Assembly: GCA_963840665.1 (NCBI GenBank)
Contig: CAWIZO010000006.1
Location: 1,029,753-1,093,752 of the forward strand
Direction of reading: 5' to 3'
Source of the DNA: DATFTE01 sp963840665
GTDB taxonomy: Bacteria > Acidobacteriota > Terriglobia > Terriglobales > Acidobacteriaceae
Length of the DNA stretch: 64,000 nucleotides
The position numbers and the translations under genes were made by a program. Within the stretch, counting starts at the first letter, position 1. Each line of letters begins with the position of its first letter. Shown in pieces: positions 34,671 to 44,857 of this stretch. The notes beneath the pieces were generated by a model. That model had not been told where the DNA came from, made no database searches, and saw only the letters and a program-made list of their open reading frames with translations.

Positions 34671-36305
34671 ATGGCAACCGCAGCAATACCGGTCGAACGC
34701 GAACACTATCTGAATAAAGAGTACGGCATCCGCTCGTGGCTGCTGACCGTAGACCACAAGCGGATCGCCCTGCTCTACCTGATTTCGATCACGTTCTTCT
34801 TCTTCATCGGAGGCTTTTTCGCGCTGCTGATCCGCTTGGAGTTGTTGACTCCGGCGGGAGACCTGGTGCAGGCCGACACTTATAACAAGCTCTTCACCAT
34901 GCACGGCCAGGTGATGATCTTCTTCTTTTTGATCCCGTCGATTCCCGCCGTGCTGGGAAACTTTCTGATTCCCCTGATGATCGGCGCGAAAGACCTCGCC
35001 TTCCCGCGCATCAACCTGCTGAGCTGGTATCTCTACATCATCGCGGGCATCATGATGTTGCACGCGATTGTCACCGGCGGCGTCGATACCGGATGGACTT
35101 TCTACACTCCCTTCAGCACGGCGTTCAGCAATACGAAAGTCGTTGAAGTTGGTCTCGCGATCTTTGTTGCAGGATTCTCTTCGATTCTTACAGGATTGAA
35201 TTTCGTTGTGTCGATTCACCGCATGCGGGCGCCGGGGCTGACCTGGTCGCGGCTGCCGCTGTTTGTCTGGGCGCACTATGCGACCAGCATCATCCAGTTG
35301 CTGGGAACGCCAGTACTGGCGATCACGCTGGTTCTGGTCGTTTTTGAACGCGCCTTCCACTTGGGGATCTTCGATCCCGAGCGCGGTGGAGACCCGCTGC
35401 TCTTCCAGCATTTGTTTTGGTTCTACTCGCATCCCGCGGTCTACATCATGATTCTGCCCGCGATGGGCGTGGTGACTGAAGTGATCGCGTGCTTCTCGCG
35501 CAAGCGCGTTTTCGGTTACAGCTTCATCGCCATGTCGAGCATCGGCATCGCAGTGTTGGGATTCCTGGTGTGGGCGCATCACATGTTCGTCGCCGGAATC
35601 TCGCTTTATTCGGCGCTGGTGTTCTCAATTCTCAGTTACCTGGTGGCGGTGCCTTCCGCGATTAAAGTTTTCAATTGGACGGCGACGCTCTACAAAGGTT
35701 CGATTTCCTTTACCACCCCAATGCTGTACGCGTTCGGTTTCATCGGCCTGTTTACCATGGGCGGCTTGACGGGATTATTTCTGGCGGCGCTGGGCATTGA
35801 CGTACACGTCACCGATACGTATTTCGTAGTCGCTCACTTCCACTACATCATGGTCGGCGGCGCGGTCATGGGATACATGGCGGGCATGCATTTCTGGTGG
35901 CCAAAAATATCCGGACGCATGTATCCCGAAGCCTGGGGACGTCTTGCAGCCCTGATCGTCTTCATTGGTTTCAATCTGACGTTCTTCCCGCAATTTGTTC
36001 TCGGGTATCTCGGCATGCCGCGCCGCTACTGGCAGTATTCACCGGAGTTTCAGGTGCTGAACGTGCTTTCGACGGCGGGATCGACGATTCTTGCAGTGGG
36101 CTACGTGCTGCCGATGATTTATTTCTTGTGGTCGATGCGTTACGGCAAGTTGGCAAGCGATAATCCATGGGGCGCGGCTGGACTGGAATGGAAGACGAGT
36201 TCGCCTCCGCCTACTTATAATTTCGACGAAGAACCGGAAGTGACTTGGGAAGCCTACAACTACGACGAGATTCCTGATCCGGAGGAGGTTGCCGTTGAGC
36301 GATAG
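34671..36305 (+). CDS. coxA: cytochrome c oxidase subunit I, A2-type
   Basis: Catalytic heme-copper subunit with 12 or more helices, 544 residues. Heme a ligand region FTMHGQVMIFFFLIP; CuB/Tyr region FWFYSHPAVYIMILPAMG; WAHHMFVAGIS; heme-ligand pair YFVVAHFHYIMVGG. The D-channel glutamate of canonical HPEVY is absent and replaced by YSHPAVY, the Tyr-Ser signature of A2-type oxidases. It reduces O2 to water while pumping protons. Follows coxB by 12 nt and overlaps coxC. Confidence 0.97.
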   Translation: MATAAIPVEREHYLNKEYGIRSWLLTVDHKRIALLYLISITFFFFIGGFFALLIRLELLTPAGDLVQADTYNKLFTMHGQVMIFFFLIPSIPAVLGNFLIPLMIGAKDLAFPRINLLSWYLYIIAGIMMLHAIVTGGVDTGWTFYTPFSTAFSNTKVVEVGLAIFVAGFSSILTGLNFVVSIHRMRAPGLTWSRLPLFVWAHYATSIIQLLGTPVLAITLVLVVFERAFHLGIFDPERGGDPLLFQHLFWFYSHPAVYIMILPAMGVVTEVIACFSRKRVFGYSFIAMSSIGIAVLGFLVWAHHMFVAGISLYSALVFSILSYLVAVPSAIKVFNWTATLYKGSISFTTPMLYAFGFIGLFTMGGLTGLFLAALGIDVHVTDTYFVVAHFHYIMVGGAVMGYMAGMHFWWPKISGRMYPEAWGRLAALIVFIGFNLTFFPQFVLGYLGMPRRYWQYSPEFQVLNVLSTAGSTILAVGYVLPMIYFLWSMRYGKLASDNPWGAAGLEWKTSSPPPTYNFDEEPEVTWEAYNYDEIPDPEEVAVER

Positions 36306-36993
36306 TCATTCCACGCTTGAACATCCGACTCCCGGATTGCAGCACCATTTCTCGAGCATGGAGCAGCAGCAGAACGCTGTTTCTCTCGGCATGTGGCTGT
36401 TTCTGGCGACGGAAATCATGTTCTTCGGCGGCATGTTCTGCGCCTACCTGATTTATCGCGATCTGTACTTCAACGAATTCGCAGCGGGAAGCCGATCTAT
36501 TGATCGTTTCCTTGGTGCTGTTAATACAGCAGTACTGATCTGCAGCAGTTTGACCGTGGCTCTATCGGTTCGCGCTGCTCAGATGGGCAAGCGGATGTTG
36601 CTCGTCGGACTGCTCATTTTGACCATGCTGTTCGGCTTAGTTTTCTTGGGCGTCAAAGGAAAAGAGTGGTATGACAAGTACGAAGAGCACCACATTCCAG
36701 GTGCATCCTTTGATGCGAGCGATATCGCGCGCCACTATCCGCAGATTCCGATTGATCAATCGCACGAGCAGATCTTCTTTTCGTTGTATTTTGCGATGAC
36801 CGGTTTGCACGCGTTGCACATGATCATTGGCCTTGGAATATTCGTTTGGCTGACCATAACGGCGTGGAAAGGTCGCTATGGTCCCGAGTATCATGCGCCT
36901 ATTGAAATTGGCGGATTGTACTGGCACTTCGTTGATATCGTCTGGATCTATTTGTTCCCGTTGCTCTATCTAATTGACAGAAAGAAGCTATAG
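36295..36993 (+). CDS. coxC: cytochrome c oxidase subunit III
   Basis: A 232-residue, multi-helix subunit III without catalytic cofactors. Landmarks are GMWLFLATEIMFFGGMFCAYL, TGLHALHMIIGLGIF and GLYWHFVDIVWIYLFPLLYL. The start is a TTG at 36295: GGAGGAGG (36281-36288) lies 6 nt before it, while the alternative TTG at 36289 has no spacing left. It overlaps coxA by 11 nt. A short cytochrome oxidase subunit IV gene follows. Confidence 0.95.
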   Translation: MSDSHSTLEHPTPGLQHHFSSMEQQQNAVSLGMWLFLATEIMFFGGMFCAYLIYRDLYFNEFAAGSRSIDRFLGAVNTAVLICSSLTVALSVRAAQMGKRMLLVGLLILTMLFGLVFLGVKGKEWYDKYEEHHIPGASFDASDIARHYPQIPIDQSHEQIFFSLYFAMTGLHALHMIIGLGIFVWLTITAWKGRYGPEYHAPIEIGGLYWHFVDIVWIYLFPLLYLIDRKKL

Positions 36994-37003
36994 CGGACCT
37001 TAT

Positions 37004-37291
37004 ATGTCTGAGCACATTATCTCGAGCAAGATCTATTACGCGATCTGGATCCTTCTTCTGATCCTCACCGGCCTGACAACCTGGATCGCAGGGGTGGATC
37101 TCGGTCCTCTAAACACGGTCGTCGCGCTGTTAATCGCCACATTCAAGGCCGTCATCGTCGTTCTGTTCTTCATGCACGTGAAGTACACCAGCGAGAAGAT
37201 GACGAAGGTGGTTATCGTTTCCGCCATATTCTGGCTGCTGATCCTTCTGGCTCTCAGCATGGTGGACTACACTACGCGGCACCTTGCCTAA
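37004..37291 (+). CDS. cytochrome c oxidase subunit IV (COX4/CtaF-like)
   Basis: A 95-residue protein with three helices (YYAIWILLLILTGLTTWI, LIATFKAVIVVLFFMHV, AIFWLLILLALSMV). FKAVIVVLFFMHVKY is the signature of prokaryotic COX subunit IV. The frame opens at 36974, but the ATG at 37004, ten bases after the coxC stop, gives the family length and start (MSEHIISSK). Last gene of the respiratory operon; a MITE-like element starts at its stop codon. Confidence 0.93.
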   Translation: MSEHIISSKIYYAIWILLLILTGLTTWIAGVDLGPLNTVVALLIATFKAVIVVLFFMHVKYTSEKMTKVVIVSAIFWLLILLALSMVDYTTRHLA

Positions 37292-37439
37292 AAACCTCTA
37301 CCACAGAGGCACAGAGGAAAAATCTTTAATAGAAAAACCTAGAGAGCCTTGGTGGCAACTCTGCCTTCTCCTAATGAAGCAGCTTGCGTTCGTGTTGTTC
37401 CAGGAGAGGTTTTCTCTGTGCCTCTGTGGTAAAGGTTTT
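37291..37439. mobile_element. MITE-like element with 30-bp terminal inverted repeats
   Basis: Arms 37291-37320 and 37410-37439 are reverse complements at 28 of 30 positions; both contain ACCACAGAGGCACAGAG. They enclose about 90 nt with no coding potential. The left arm overlaps the last base of the subunit IV stop codon. No transposase is nearby, so mobility would be in trans. It may also act as a terminator for the respiratory operon. The ACCACAGAGGCACAGAG motif is, from memory, frequent in intergenic DNA of environmental bacteria. Confidence 0.65.
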
Positions 37440-37486
37440 AGAGCGCGTACGATATACTCCGCCTTCTGAGCACCTCGAACAATTTC

Positions 37487-40400
37487 GTGCAACTGGCGCG
37501 AGCGGCCAAGTCTGCCGTAGTGGACGCTCAGGGTCTCGCCGGTGCGTTAAGCCGCCATCTTCGCGGTGAGGTGCGCTTTGACCAGGGCAGCCGTGCGCTC
37601 TACGCGACTGACGGATCGAGCTACCGCCAGATTCCAATCGGGGTTGTCATCCCTCGTGACGCAGACGACGTCATCGCAACCATCTCCCTGGCCCGCCAAT
37701 TCGGTGCGCCCATTCTCTGCCGCGGTGCTGGTACTTCGCTGGCCGGACAATGCTGTAACGTGGCGGTCGTTCTCGATTTTTCCAAGTATATGGACGGGAT
37801 TCTGGAGATCGATCCCGTACGCCGCATCGCCCGAGTCCAGCCTGGCGTGGTTCTCGACAACCTGCGCGCTGCCGCTGAGAAACATCACCTGACTTTCGCA
37901 CCGGACCCCGCCACCCACGATCGCTGCACCCTCGGCGGCATGATTGGTAACAACTCTTGCGGCGTGCATTCCGTCATGGCGGGTAAGACCGATGACAATA
38001 TCGAAGCGCTTGAGGTTCTCACCTACGACGGCTTGCGGATGCAGGTCGGCGCAACCAGTCGAGAGCAACTTGACGCAGTCGTTCGTGAAGGCGGACGCCG
38101 CGGCGAGATTTATGCCGGACTGAAATCGCTCGCTGACCGCTACGGAGATCTCGTGCGCCAGCGTTATCCCAACATCCCGCGCCGGGTTTCTGGGTACAAC
38201 CTGAATTTCCTTCTTCCCGAGAATGGATTCGATGTGGCGCGCGCTCTGGTGGGCACGGAAGGCACCTGCGTGACGGTGCTCGAAGCGACGTGCCGTCTGG
38301 TCGAGAGTCCGCCGGAGCGCGTGCTGCTGGTCATTGCCTATCTCGACATCTATCAGTGCGCCGACCATGTGCCCGAGATCATGGAGCACAAGCCCATCGG
38401 TCTCGAGGGCATCGACGAGTTGTTGGTCGAGTACACGCGGCGGAAGGGAATCAATTCCGAAGGCCTGGCCCTGCTCCCAGAGGGCGGCGGCTGGCTGCTC
38501 GCCGAATTTGGTGCGCAGACTGCTGCGGACGCGGAAGCACAGGCCCGCGGGTTGATGGCGGCGTTAAGTCGAAGCAGCGACTCCTCCCAACTTCCACCTT
38601 TTCACCGACAAGCGTCAGATCAAGCGCGTATGGGAAGTGCGGGAATCGAGCCTCGGTGTGCTTTCGCACGTGCCGGGCGAGCCTCTGAGTTGGGAAGGCT
38701 GGGAAGATTCGGCCGTCGCCCCCGAGAATCTCGGTCGCTATCTGCGCGATCTGCGCAAGATGATGGACGCTTACAGCTATCGCGGCTCGCTCTACGGGCA
38801 CTTCGGCCACGCCTGCGTGCACAGCCGCATCGACTTCGATATGGAGAGCGCCGAGGGCATCGCCAAGTTTCGCCGGTTCATGGAAGAAGCTGCCGACCTG
38901 GTGGTGAGCTACGGAGGATCACTCTCCGGCGAGCACGGCGACGGGCAGGCCCGAGCCGAGTTGCTGCCAAAGATGTACGGTTCTGAACTCATCCAGGCAT
39001 TCCGGGAATTCAAGGCGTTGTGGGATCCCGAGTGGAAGATGAATCCCGGAAAAGTTGTTGAGCCGTACAAGCTCGACGAAAACCTGCGGCTCGGCGCCAA
39101 CTACAAACCTTGGGATCCGGAAACTCACTTCAAATACGTCGACGACCACGGCAGCATGGCGCACGCCATGTTGCGCTGCGTGGGAGTGGGGAAGTGCCGC
39201 CACGACGAAGGCGGCGTGATGTGTCCCAGCTACCGGGTCACCCGCGAAGAAGAACATTCGACCCGGGGGCGCGCCCACCTGTTGTGGGAGATGGTCAAGG
39301 GTGACGTCATCACCGATGGCTGGCGCGATGAGCGCGTCAAAAATTCGATGGACTTGTGTCTCGCCTGCAAAGGCTGCAAGAGCGATTGCCCGGTCGAGCG
39401 TCGACCTCGCCACTTACAAGGCCGAGTTTCTTTCTCACTACTATGAAGGACGCCTTCGTCCGCGCAGCGCCTACGCGTTTGCGAACATCGATATCTGGGC
39501 GCGGCTGGCTTCGAATGCGCCGGGACTCGTGAACCTGACTACGCAGTTGCCTTTCCTGCGCGATATTGCCAAGCTGATGGCGGGAATGCCGAAGCAACGG
39601 AGCATCCCGGCATTCGCTCCGCAGACCTTCCGGGAATGGTTCCGGCGGCGCGGTCCGCGAAACGTGGGGGAGACGCCGGTTCTGTTGTGGCCCGATACTT
39701 TCAACAACTACTTCCTGCCCGACACGTCGAAAGCGGCGGTAGACGTTCTTGAAACCGCCGGCTTTCAGGTTCTGCTGCCGAGCGCGAAGCTTGTGCTGCG
39801 GGCGTCCGCTCTACGACTGGGGAATGCTCGACCGCGCGAAGAGCCTGTTGCTGCAGATTCTCGATGTCCTGTCGCCCGAGATTGAGGTTGGGATTCCGCT
39901 GGTGGTGCTCGAGCCGAGTTGCGCCGCGGTGTTCCGCGATGAGCTGATCAATCTTTTTCCCAATGACCGGCGGGCGCAGCGTCTTTCGAAGCAGACTTTT
40001 CTACTCAGCGAATTCCTTGAGGAGTGCGCCCGCGACTTCGAACTTCCCAAACTGCCGCGGAAAGCTCTCATCCACGGCCATTGTCACCATAAGTCGCTGA
40101 TGAAGATGACCGACGAAGAAGCTGTCCTCAAACGAATGGGGATCGACTTTCACGCGCCAGCTCCTGGCTGCTGCGGGATGGCGGGAGCGTTCGGATTCGA
40201 AGAAGACAAATACCAAGTGTCGATGGACGTCGGCGAACTGGAACTGCTTCCGGCGGTCCGCAAAGCCTCGCCAGAGGAATTGATCATCGCCGATGGGTTC
40301 AGTTGCCGCGAGCAGATTGCGCAAGGAACCGACCGTCATGCGTTACATCTTGCCGAGGTGATCCAGATGGCGCTGGAAGGGGAAGCGGCCGATGCGTATC

Positions 40401-40552
40401 CCGAGCGAGACCGGGTTTCGCGGCGGCGCGCTGTGATCAAATCCTCAATGAAGAGAGCCGGATTGGGAGTCGCCGCGGCCGCTGCAGGGGCGGGGTTGTT
40501 ATGGGCGTTGGGGAGGAACAGAGAGCTAGTGTCTCTCGTCACAGTCGGTTGA
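37487..40552 (+). CDS. FAD-linked oxidase / Fe-S oxidoreductase fusion (glycolate/D-lactate dehydrogenase-like), three frameshifts
   Basis: A roughly 1020-residue fusion of a GlcD-type FAD-binding domain (PMHB-like: GAPILCRGAGTSLAGQCCN, LGGMIGNNSCGVHSV, GTEGTCVTVLEATC), a C-terminal FAD cap (GGSLSGEHGDGQARAE) and a GlpC/GlcF-type domain with two 4Fe-4S clusters (CLACKGCKSDCPV) and CCG motifs (CCGRPLYDWGMLD, PGCCGMAGAFG). It oxidises a 2-hydroxy acid; D-lactate or glycolate is likely. Frame breaks lie near 38560-38585, at about 39396-39402 (DCPV then DLATYKAEF) and near 39790-39797. The last two look like one extra base each. All domains remain recognisable. GTG start; TATACT at 37453 is a possible -10. 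Confidence 0.88.
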
Positions 40553-40705
40553 TGAGTGAAATGGGGATGTTTCGACAACTAACTCTGGATCGAGTGCCGA
40601 CTGAAGTCCGGCTTCTGGGTGCAAGTATCACGCGCAGCACTTCGAGGGTCGCGTGAATTCACGACGGTTCAACTGAGAGACTTCAATCCTCAGAGATCAA
40701 GCCCT

Positions 40706-40927
40706 TCAAGACTCCGCCTGCCAGACGACTTCTTGTACCCGTCGGAGTAGCCACGCACCAACGCTCCGGTATTCCATCTCGATTTCAATCCCATCGCGTT
40801 TCCGCTTCGCCTTCTGCGCTCCGCAGATGCTCCACTCCTCCGTGTAGCTGTGAAACTCGCCGTCAATTCTCAAATGAACGCGAACTCTCGAATGGCACTT
40901 GAAAGTCGCCAGTCCACTCATTAACAT
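40706..40927 (-). CDS. small hypothetical protein (73 aa)
   Basis: Unrecognised. Composition is plausible for a folded beta-rich protein (FKCHSRVRVHLRIDGEFHSY, then RDGIEIEMEYRSVGAWLL). ATG at 40927; a second ATG two codons in is possible. Only a weak GAGAG precedes it. It sits in an otherwise gene-poor stretch and could be a remnant. Confidence 0.4.
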   Translation of the reverse strand: MLMSGLATFKCHSRVRVHLRIDGEFHSYTEEWSICGAQKAKRKRDGIEIEMEYRSVGAWLLRRVQEVVWQAES

Positions 40928-41399
40928 GTCTCTCAGCTCTTGCTCCTGAGCGGTGGCTTCTTTTCTAATCGCCCACCAACCTGCGACCGAGGGTAAAAGA
41001 GTTCATTGAAAGCCCTAGCCCAACCTTTATCGACGGTTTCGTTCCGGGTTGATGATAACTGACGAAATCAAGCGATCTCACTCAGGATCAGCGCTTGCGG
41101 GCAGGATGTTTGCATTCACAAGGTTGCTAACCCAACCAATGCAGAGTCCTTGCTTGCTCCGTTTTTTAGATTTCCGCATCGAGGGCGGTCGGGAAACAAA
41201 ATTGGTCCAGTGTTTCGTACTTCCGCTTGCGAGTTTGCTTTTCTTCGGCCATGAATCACTAGCGTATCACCGTGACTGTCTGAAATCGGCCGATTGCGCT
41301 CATTGACCCAGCATCCGGACCACCGATCCCATTCACCTTTGCCGAAGACGATCTCCTTGGCTGGTCACGGCCGCAAGGGGATATCTCTCTCGCCCCTGC
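40928..41399. other. gene-poor stretch
   Basis: About 470 nt in which I see no convincing gene, RNA or repeat. An open frame at 41049-41306 has a random-looking translation. The base composition appears less GC-rich than the flanks, as in old intergenic DNA or decayed sequence. The right edge leads into the methyltransferase promoter (TATACT, 41400-41405). Confidence 0.5.
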
Positions 41400-41430
41400 T
41401 ATACTGCCCCACCGGAGGCAACCGTCCCGC

Positions 41431-42441
41431 ATGAGCGCACCAAAGCCCGATCACATCCTGCAGGTCGGTTTGGGATTCTGGGCTTCGAAAACGCTTTTGA
41501 GCGCGGTGGAGATGGAACTCTTTACCGAACTGGCCAAGCATCCAGAGGACTTGACGACGCTGCAGGGACGGCTGGGGCTTCATCCCCGGGCGGCGCACGA
41601 TTTCTTCGATGCGCTGGTGGCGCTGAATTTCCTCGAACGCCGCGACGGCCGCTACTACAACACGCCGAGCACCGATTTTTTCCTCGACAAGCGCAAGCCC
41701 TCCTACATCGGCGGAATCCTCGAGATGGCGAATCACCGTCTCTATGGTTTCTGGGGGCATCTCACCACCGCGCTGCGGACAGGCCGGCGCAAAACGAGAT
41801 CACGGCGGGAACTCCCAATCCTTTTGAAGCGATTTACGCCGAACCGGCGCGCCTGAAGGAGTTTCTCAAGGCCATGACGGGCATCAGCCATGGCGCCAAT
41901 GTCGCCATCGCGCAAAAATTCCCGTGGAACAAATACCGCAGCGCTGTAGATGTTGGGACTGCCCAGGGAGGTCTGATCACCCAGGTGGCCCTGGCCAATC
42001 CTCATATTGAAGGAATTGGTTTTGATTTGCCCGAGGTGGGGCCGGTTTTTGAGGATTACGTCGGCGCTCACGGTCTCTCGGACCGTGTGAAGTTCTCATC
42101 CGGCAGTTTCATGAACGATCCGCTGCCGAAGGCCGACGTGGTGATGATGGGACACATCCTCCACGACTGGAACCTCGACATCAAGCGCATGTTGGTAAAG
42201 AAGGCCTTTGAAGCCCTGCCCGCCGGGCGGGGCTTTTATCGTCTACGAGAGCATCATCGACGACGACCGTTCCAAGAACGTCTTTGGACTGCTGATGAGC
42301 CTTAATATGCTGATCGAAACCGACGGCGGGTTCGATTACACGGGCGCCGATTGCGCGGGATGGATGAAAGAAGCCGGATTCTCGGAAACCCGGGTTGAGC
42401 ACCTGGTCGGGCCTGACTCCATGGTCGTCGCCATCAAATAG
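41431..42441 (+). CDS. O-methyltransferase (acetylserotonin methyltransferase-like), two frameshifts
   Basis: SAM-dependent small-molecule O-methyltransferase of the plant-COMT/ASMT type, about 336 residues. N-terminal dimerisation/winged-helix domain (HILQVGLGFWASKTLLSAVE), SAM-binding DVGTAQGGLITQVAL, and catalytic HILHDWNLD. Frame breaks: near 41780-41792 (ALRTG continues as QNEITAGTPNPFEA) and near 42215-42232, where one extra G in a GGG run separates FEALPAG from GAFIVYESIIDDD. The C-terminus GPDSMVVAIK is normal. ATG with GGAGG 12 nt upstream. Substrate unknown. Confidence 0.88.
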
Positions 42442-42586
42442 CGGTGGGGACATCCTTTCTTCCGTGCAAGTCATTTATTATGAATGCCTTGCCTCCTCTG
42501 CCCATGCCGCCCGGTTTCTGGGACAATAGATAGGCAAGCCATCTCCCGAAGCCGTTGGCCCGGAAGCTGGTTCCACCGGTGCCCCC

Positions 42587-43766
42587 ATGATCCGCAATGA
42601 AGCATCGCTTGAAACATCGTTCGTCGTGACCGAAACCTCCATCACCGAGACTTCGCCGAAGGGGAAGACCCCTCCGTCGACCGGATCCCCCGTCTGCGGG
42701 TCGGTCCTGGTGCTGATTCAGTTTGACGTCTGCGAAGAGATCAAACTCGACCAGTTGCGGGAGATTTTCGGCGCCCGGACCGTACAGCAGCCCAGCTTTA
42801 AGCATCCGACGCCTGGATACGTCCGCTATCAGCGGCCGCCAGTGGTCGAGCGGATCGAACCGCTGGTGCTGGAGAGCGGAGAACGGCTGGAAGGCCAGAT
42901 CAAGTATTACGACTATGGCGTGCTCAGCGTGGTGCTGGAACTTCCGTTTGCTGGCGATTGGGACAAATTGGTCCGTCTGGGCAGCCGCTGGGTTTGGGAC
43001 ATCGATTTTGCCGGACATGCTTCCCGCATCGTCCGCGAGAAGCTGCAGCGGGCGGCTCCAGCGTTGGTCAAGCCTTATACCGAGTGGCTGAGCGAGGACT
43101 ATTTCATCTTCCATGTGCGGGAGTTGGCTGGCGCACCCTCCGGGAGCCGAACTGGTGGCGGCGCAAGGAGCGCAGATTGCGCAGATCGTCCGTGGCGAGA
43201 CCGTGCAGCTTTCTGACGGCGAGCGCAATGAGATCCTGCAGTCGCGGATTTCGTATTACGTGAACGACCTGGCGGTGATCGGCTACAACGCCGCGTTTCT
43301 GTACGACAGCGCGGCGGGCGCCGAGACTGCGATTCAGCTGCTGGAGTATGCCAATTCGCAGTTGCTGGAGTTCCGCCATTACGACGAGCTGCTGACCCGC
43401 GAACTCGAAAGCGTCTATGACTTCATGGACAAGGGCACCGGAACGCTGGCCCGCTGGCGGTTGGCGCGCGCCGCATCGAAGTTGCATACGGTACTGCTCG
43501 ACGTGAACGAACTGACCGAACATGCCGATAATGCCATCAAGTTCCTAAGCGATATGTTTTCCGCGCGTCTCTACAAGCTGGCAGCGTCGAAAGTCGGCGT
43601 GCCGGACTACAAAGATCTTGTCACACAGAAAGTGCAGACCGCAGAAGAGCTCTATCGCTTCATGGTCGACCAGTTCAACCAGAGCCGAGCCTTTGTGCTG
43701 GAGTTGATGGTTGTGATCATCCTGATCATCGAGCTGGTGTACTTCTTCCAGGGCAAGATGTCGTAG
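42587..43766 (+). CDS. RMD1/DUF155 family protein, one frameshift
   Basis: Bacterial member of the RMD1/Sif2 (DUF155) family, about 393 residues when joined. The N-terminal beta-rich half (IKYYDYGVLSVVLELPFAGDW) and the C-terminal helical half (TRELESVYDFMDKGTG, ARAASKLHTVLLDVNELTEHADN) end in a transmembrane helix (VLELMVVIILIIELVYFFQG), as usual for the family. The frame breaks near 43125-43150, after FHVRELAG. Eukaryotic members are mitochondrial; the bacterial role is unknown. Confidence 0.82.
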
Positions 43767-43788
43767 AGTCATCCCTTCCTCTTTGGGC

Positions 43789-43892
43789 GTCATCCTGAGC
43801 CCGATAGGGGAAGGATCTGGCGTGGTGGGATTGCGCCCTAGCCAGCACCAACGGCACTCCGCGCCAGATCCCTCGCTCCGCTTCGGGATGAC
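43789..43892. repeat. inverted-repeat intergenic element (104 bp)
   Basis: Ends GTCATCC ... GGATGAC with inner arms GGATCTGGCG (43813-43822) and CGCCAGATCC (43862-43871), a perfect 10-bp match. The arms carry the TGAGC/GCTCCGCTTCGGGATGAC sequence typical of dispersed environmental-bacterial intergenic repeats. Non-coding; lies between the RMD1 and SDR genes on the same strand. MITE or REP-like. Confidence 0.55.
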
Positions 43893-43991
43893 GTCTTGAT
43901 AAATTCGAGATGATGCCTGGATACTTGAGACATCTCCTAGCCACAATCGCCCTATCCGTTTTATCCTTGCCGCTCTACCACAAGGGGACCC

Positions 43992-44744
43992 ATGCGAGGA
44001 CTCGACGATAAACGTGTGCTCATCACTGGCGGCGCCAGCGGTATCGGCGCGGCTACGGCGGCGCGCTTTCTGGAAGAAGGCTCTGCAGTCTGCGTGCTTG
44101 ATCGTGATAGCGACGCCCGAAAGCGGATTCAGCACGAACTCCCTGAGCTTGCGGGAACACTCGACGCCGACGTTTCTGACCTGAAGCAGGTCGAAGCCGC
44201 ATTCGCCGACGCCATTCGAATTATGGGCGGCGTCGATGTGCTCATCAATAATGCCGGCATCAGCATTCGTCACAAGTTTCTCGAGATCACTCCCGCGGAA
44301 TGGGACAAGGTTCTCGCTGTCAATCTCACAGGCGTCTTCTACATGGCTCAGATTGCGGCCCGGCACATGTGGGAGCGCGGCAGCGGCGTGATTCTTCAGA
44401 CTGCATCGACCAACGGTATCATGGGATATCCCTACTACGCTGATTACAACGCCACCAAAGCGGGAGTTATCGAGCTCACGAAGTCGATGGCGCTGGAGCT
44501 TGCTCCTAAAGTGCGGGTCTGTGCCGTTGCTCCTGGCTACGTTCTCACTCCCATGCAGCGCGCTGAATATACCGACGAAATGCTGGAGCAGGTGAACCAA
44601 AAGATTCCTTTGCGACGTCATGCCAAGCCTGAGGAGATCGCCGCATTGTTCGCCTATTTGGCATCGGATGATGCTGCCTATGCTACCGGCCAGGTTTTCA
44701 CCCTCGATGGCGGGGAAACGGCTGGGGGACTTGCGAGCCGATAA
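43992..44744 (+). CDS. short-chain dehydrogenase/reductase (classical SDR)
   Basis: A 250-residue NAD(P)-dependent Rossmann enzyme. TGGASGIG (cofactor), LDADVSDLKQ (adenine-binding Asp), NNAGIS, catalytic Ser in LQTASTNG, and YxxxK in YYADYNATKAG, followed by VAPGYVLTPM. LDRDSD after the second beta strand carries an acidic Asp typical of NAD preference. Substrate unknown. ATG start; no strong Shine-Dalgarno. The next gene is 113 nt downstream. Confidence 0.93.
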   Translation: MRGLDDKRVLITGGASGIGAATAARFLEEGSAVCVLDRDSDARKRIQHELPELAGTLDADVSDLKQVEAAFADAIRIMGGVDVLINNAGISIRHKFLEITPAEWDKVLAVNLTGVFYMAQIAARHMWERGSGVILQTASTNGIMGYPYYADYNATKAGVIELTKSMALELAPKVRVCAVAPGYVLTPMQRAEYTDEMLEQVNQKIPLRRHAKPEEIAALFAYLASDDAAYATGQVFTLDGGETAGGLASR

Positions 44745-44857
44745 TTCTCGTTGTCTAAGAATCCCTTCGAGCGCTCCGATCATCTAGAGCTTTGCTGGTA
44801 GGTTTCATCCACGCCGCACATCCTTCGTCCATTTTTTTTGTTCAGAAAGGGAAGTTC

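Noticed and set aside
38637..39446. Independent start at ATG 38637
   Set aside because: It is inside the FAD domain; upstream codons in the same frame already match the family (NFHLFTDKRQIKRVWEVRES region).
37487..40552. Three or four separate oxidoreductase genes
   Set aside because: Consecutive pieces match one continuous FAD plus Fe-S fusion protein when single-base breaks are allowed.
41049..41306. 85-codon open frame in the gene-poor stretch
   Set aside because: Random-looking composition, no Shine-Dalgarno, no recognisable fold.
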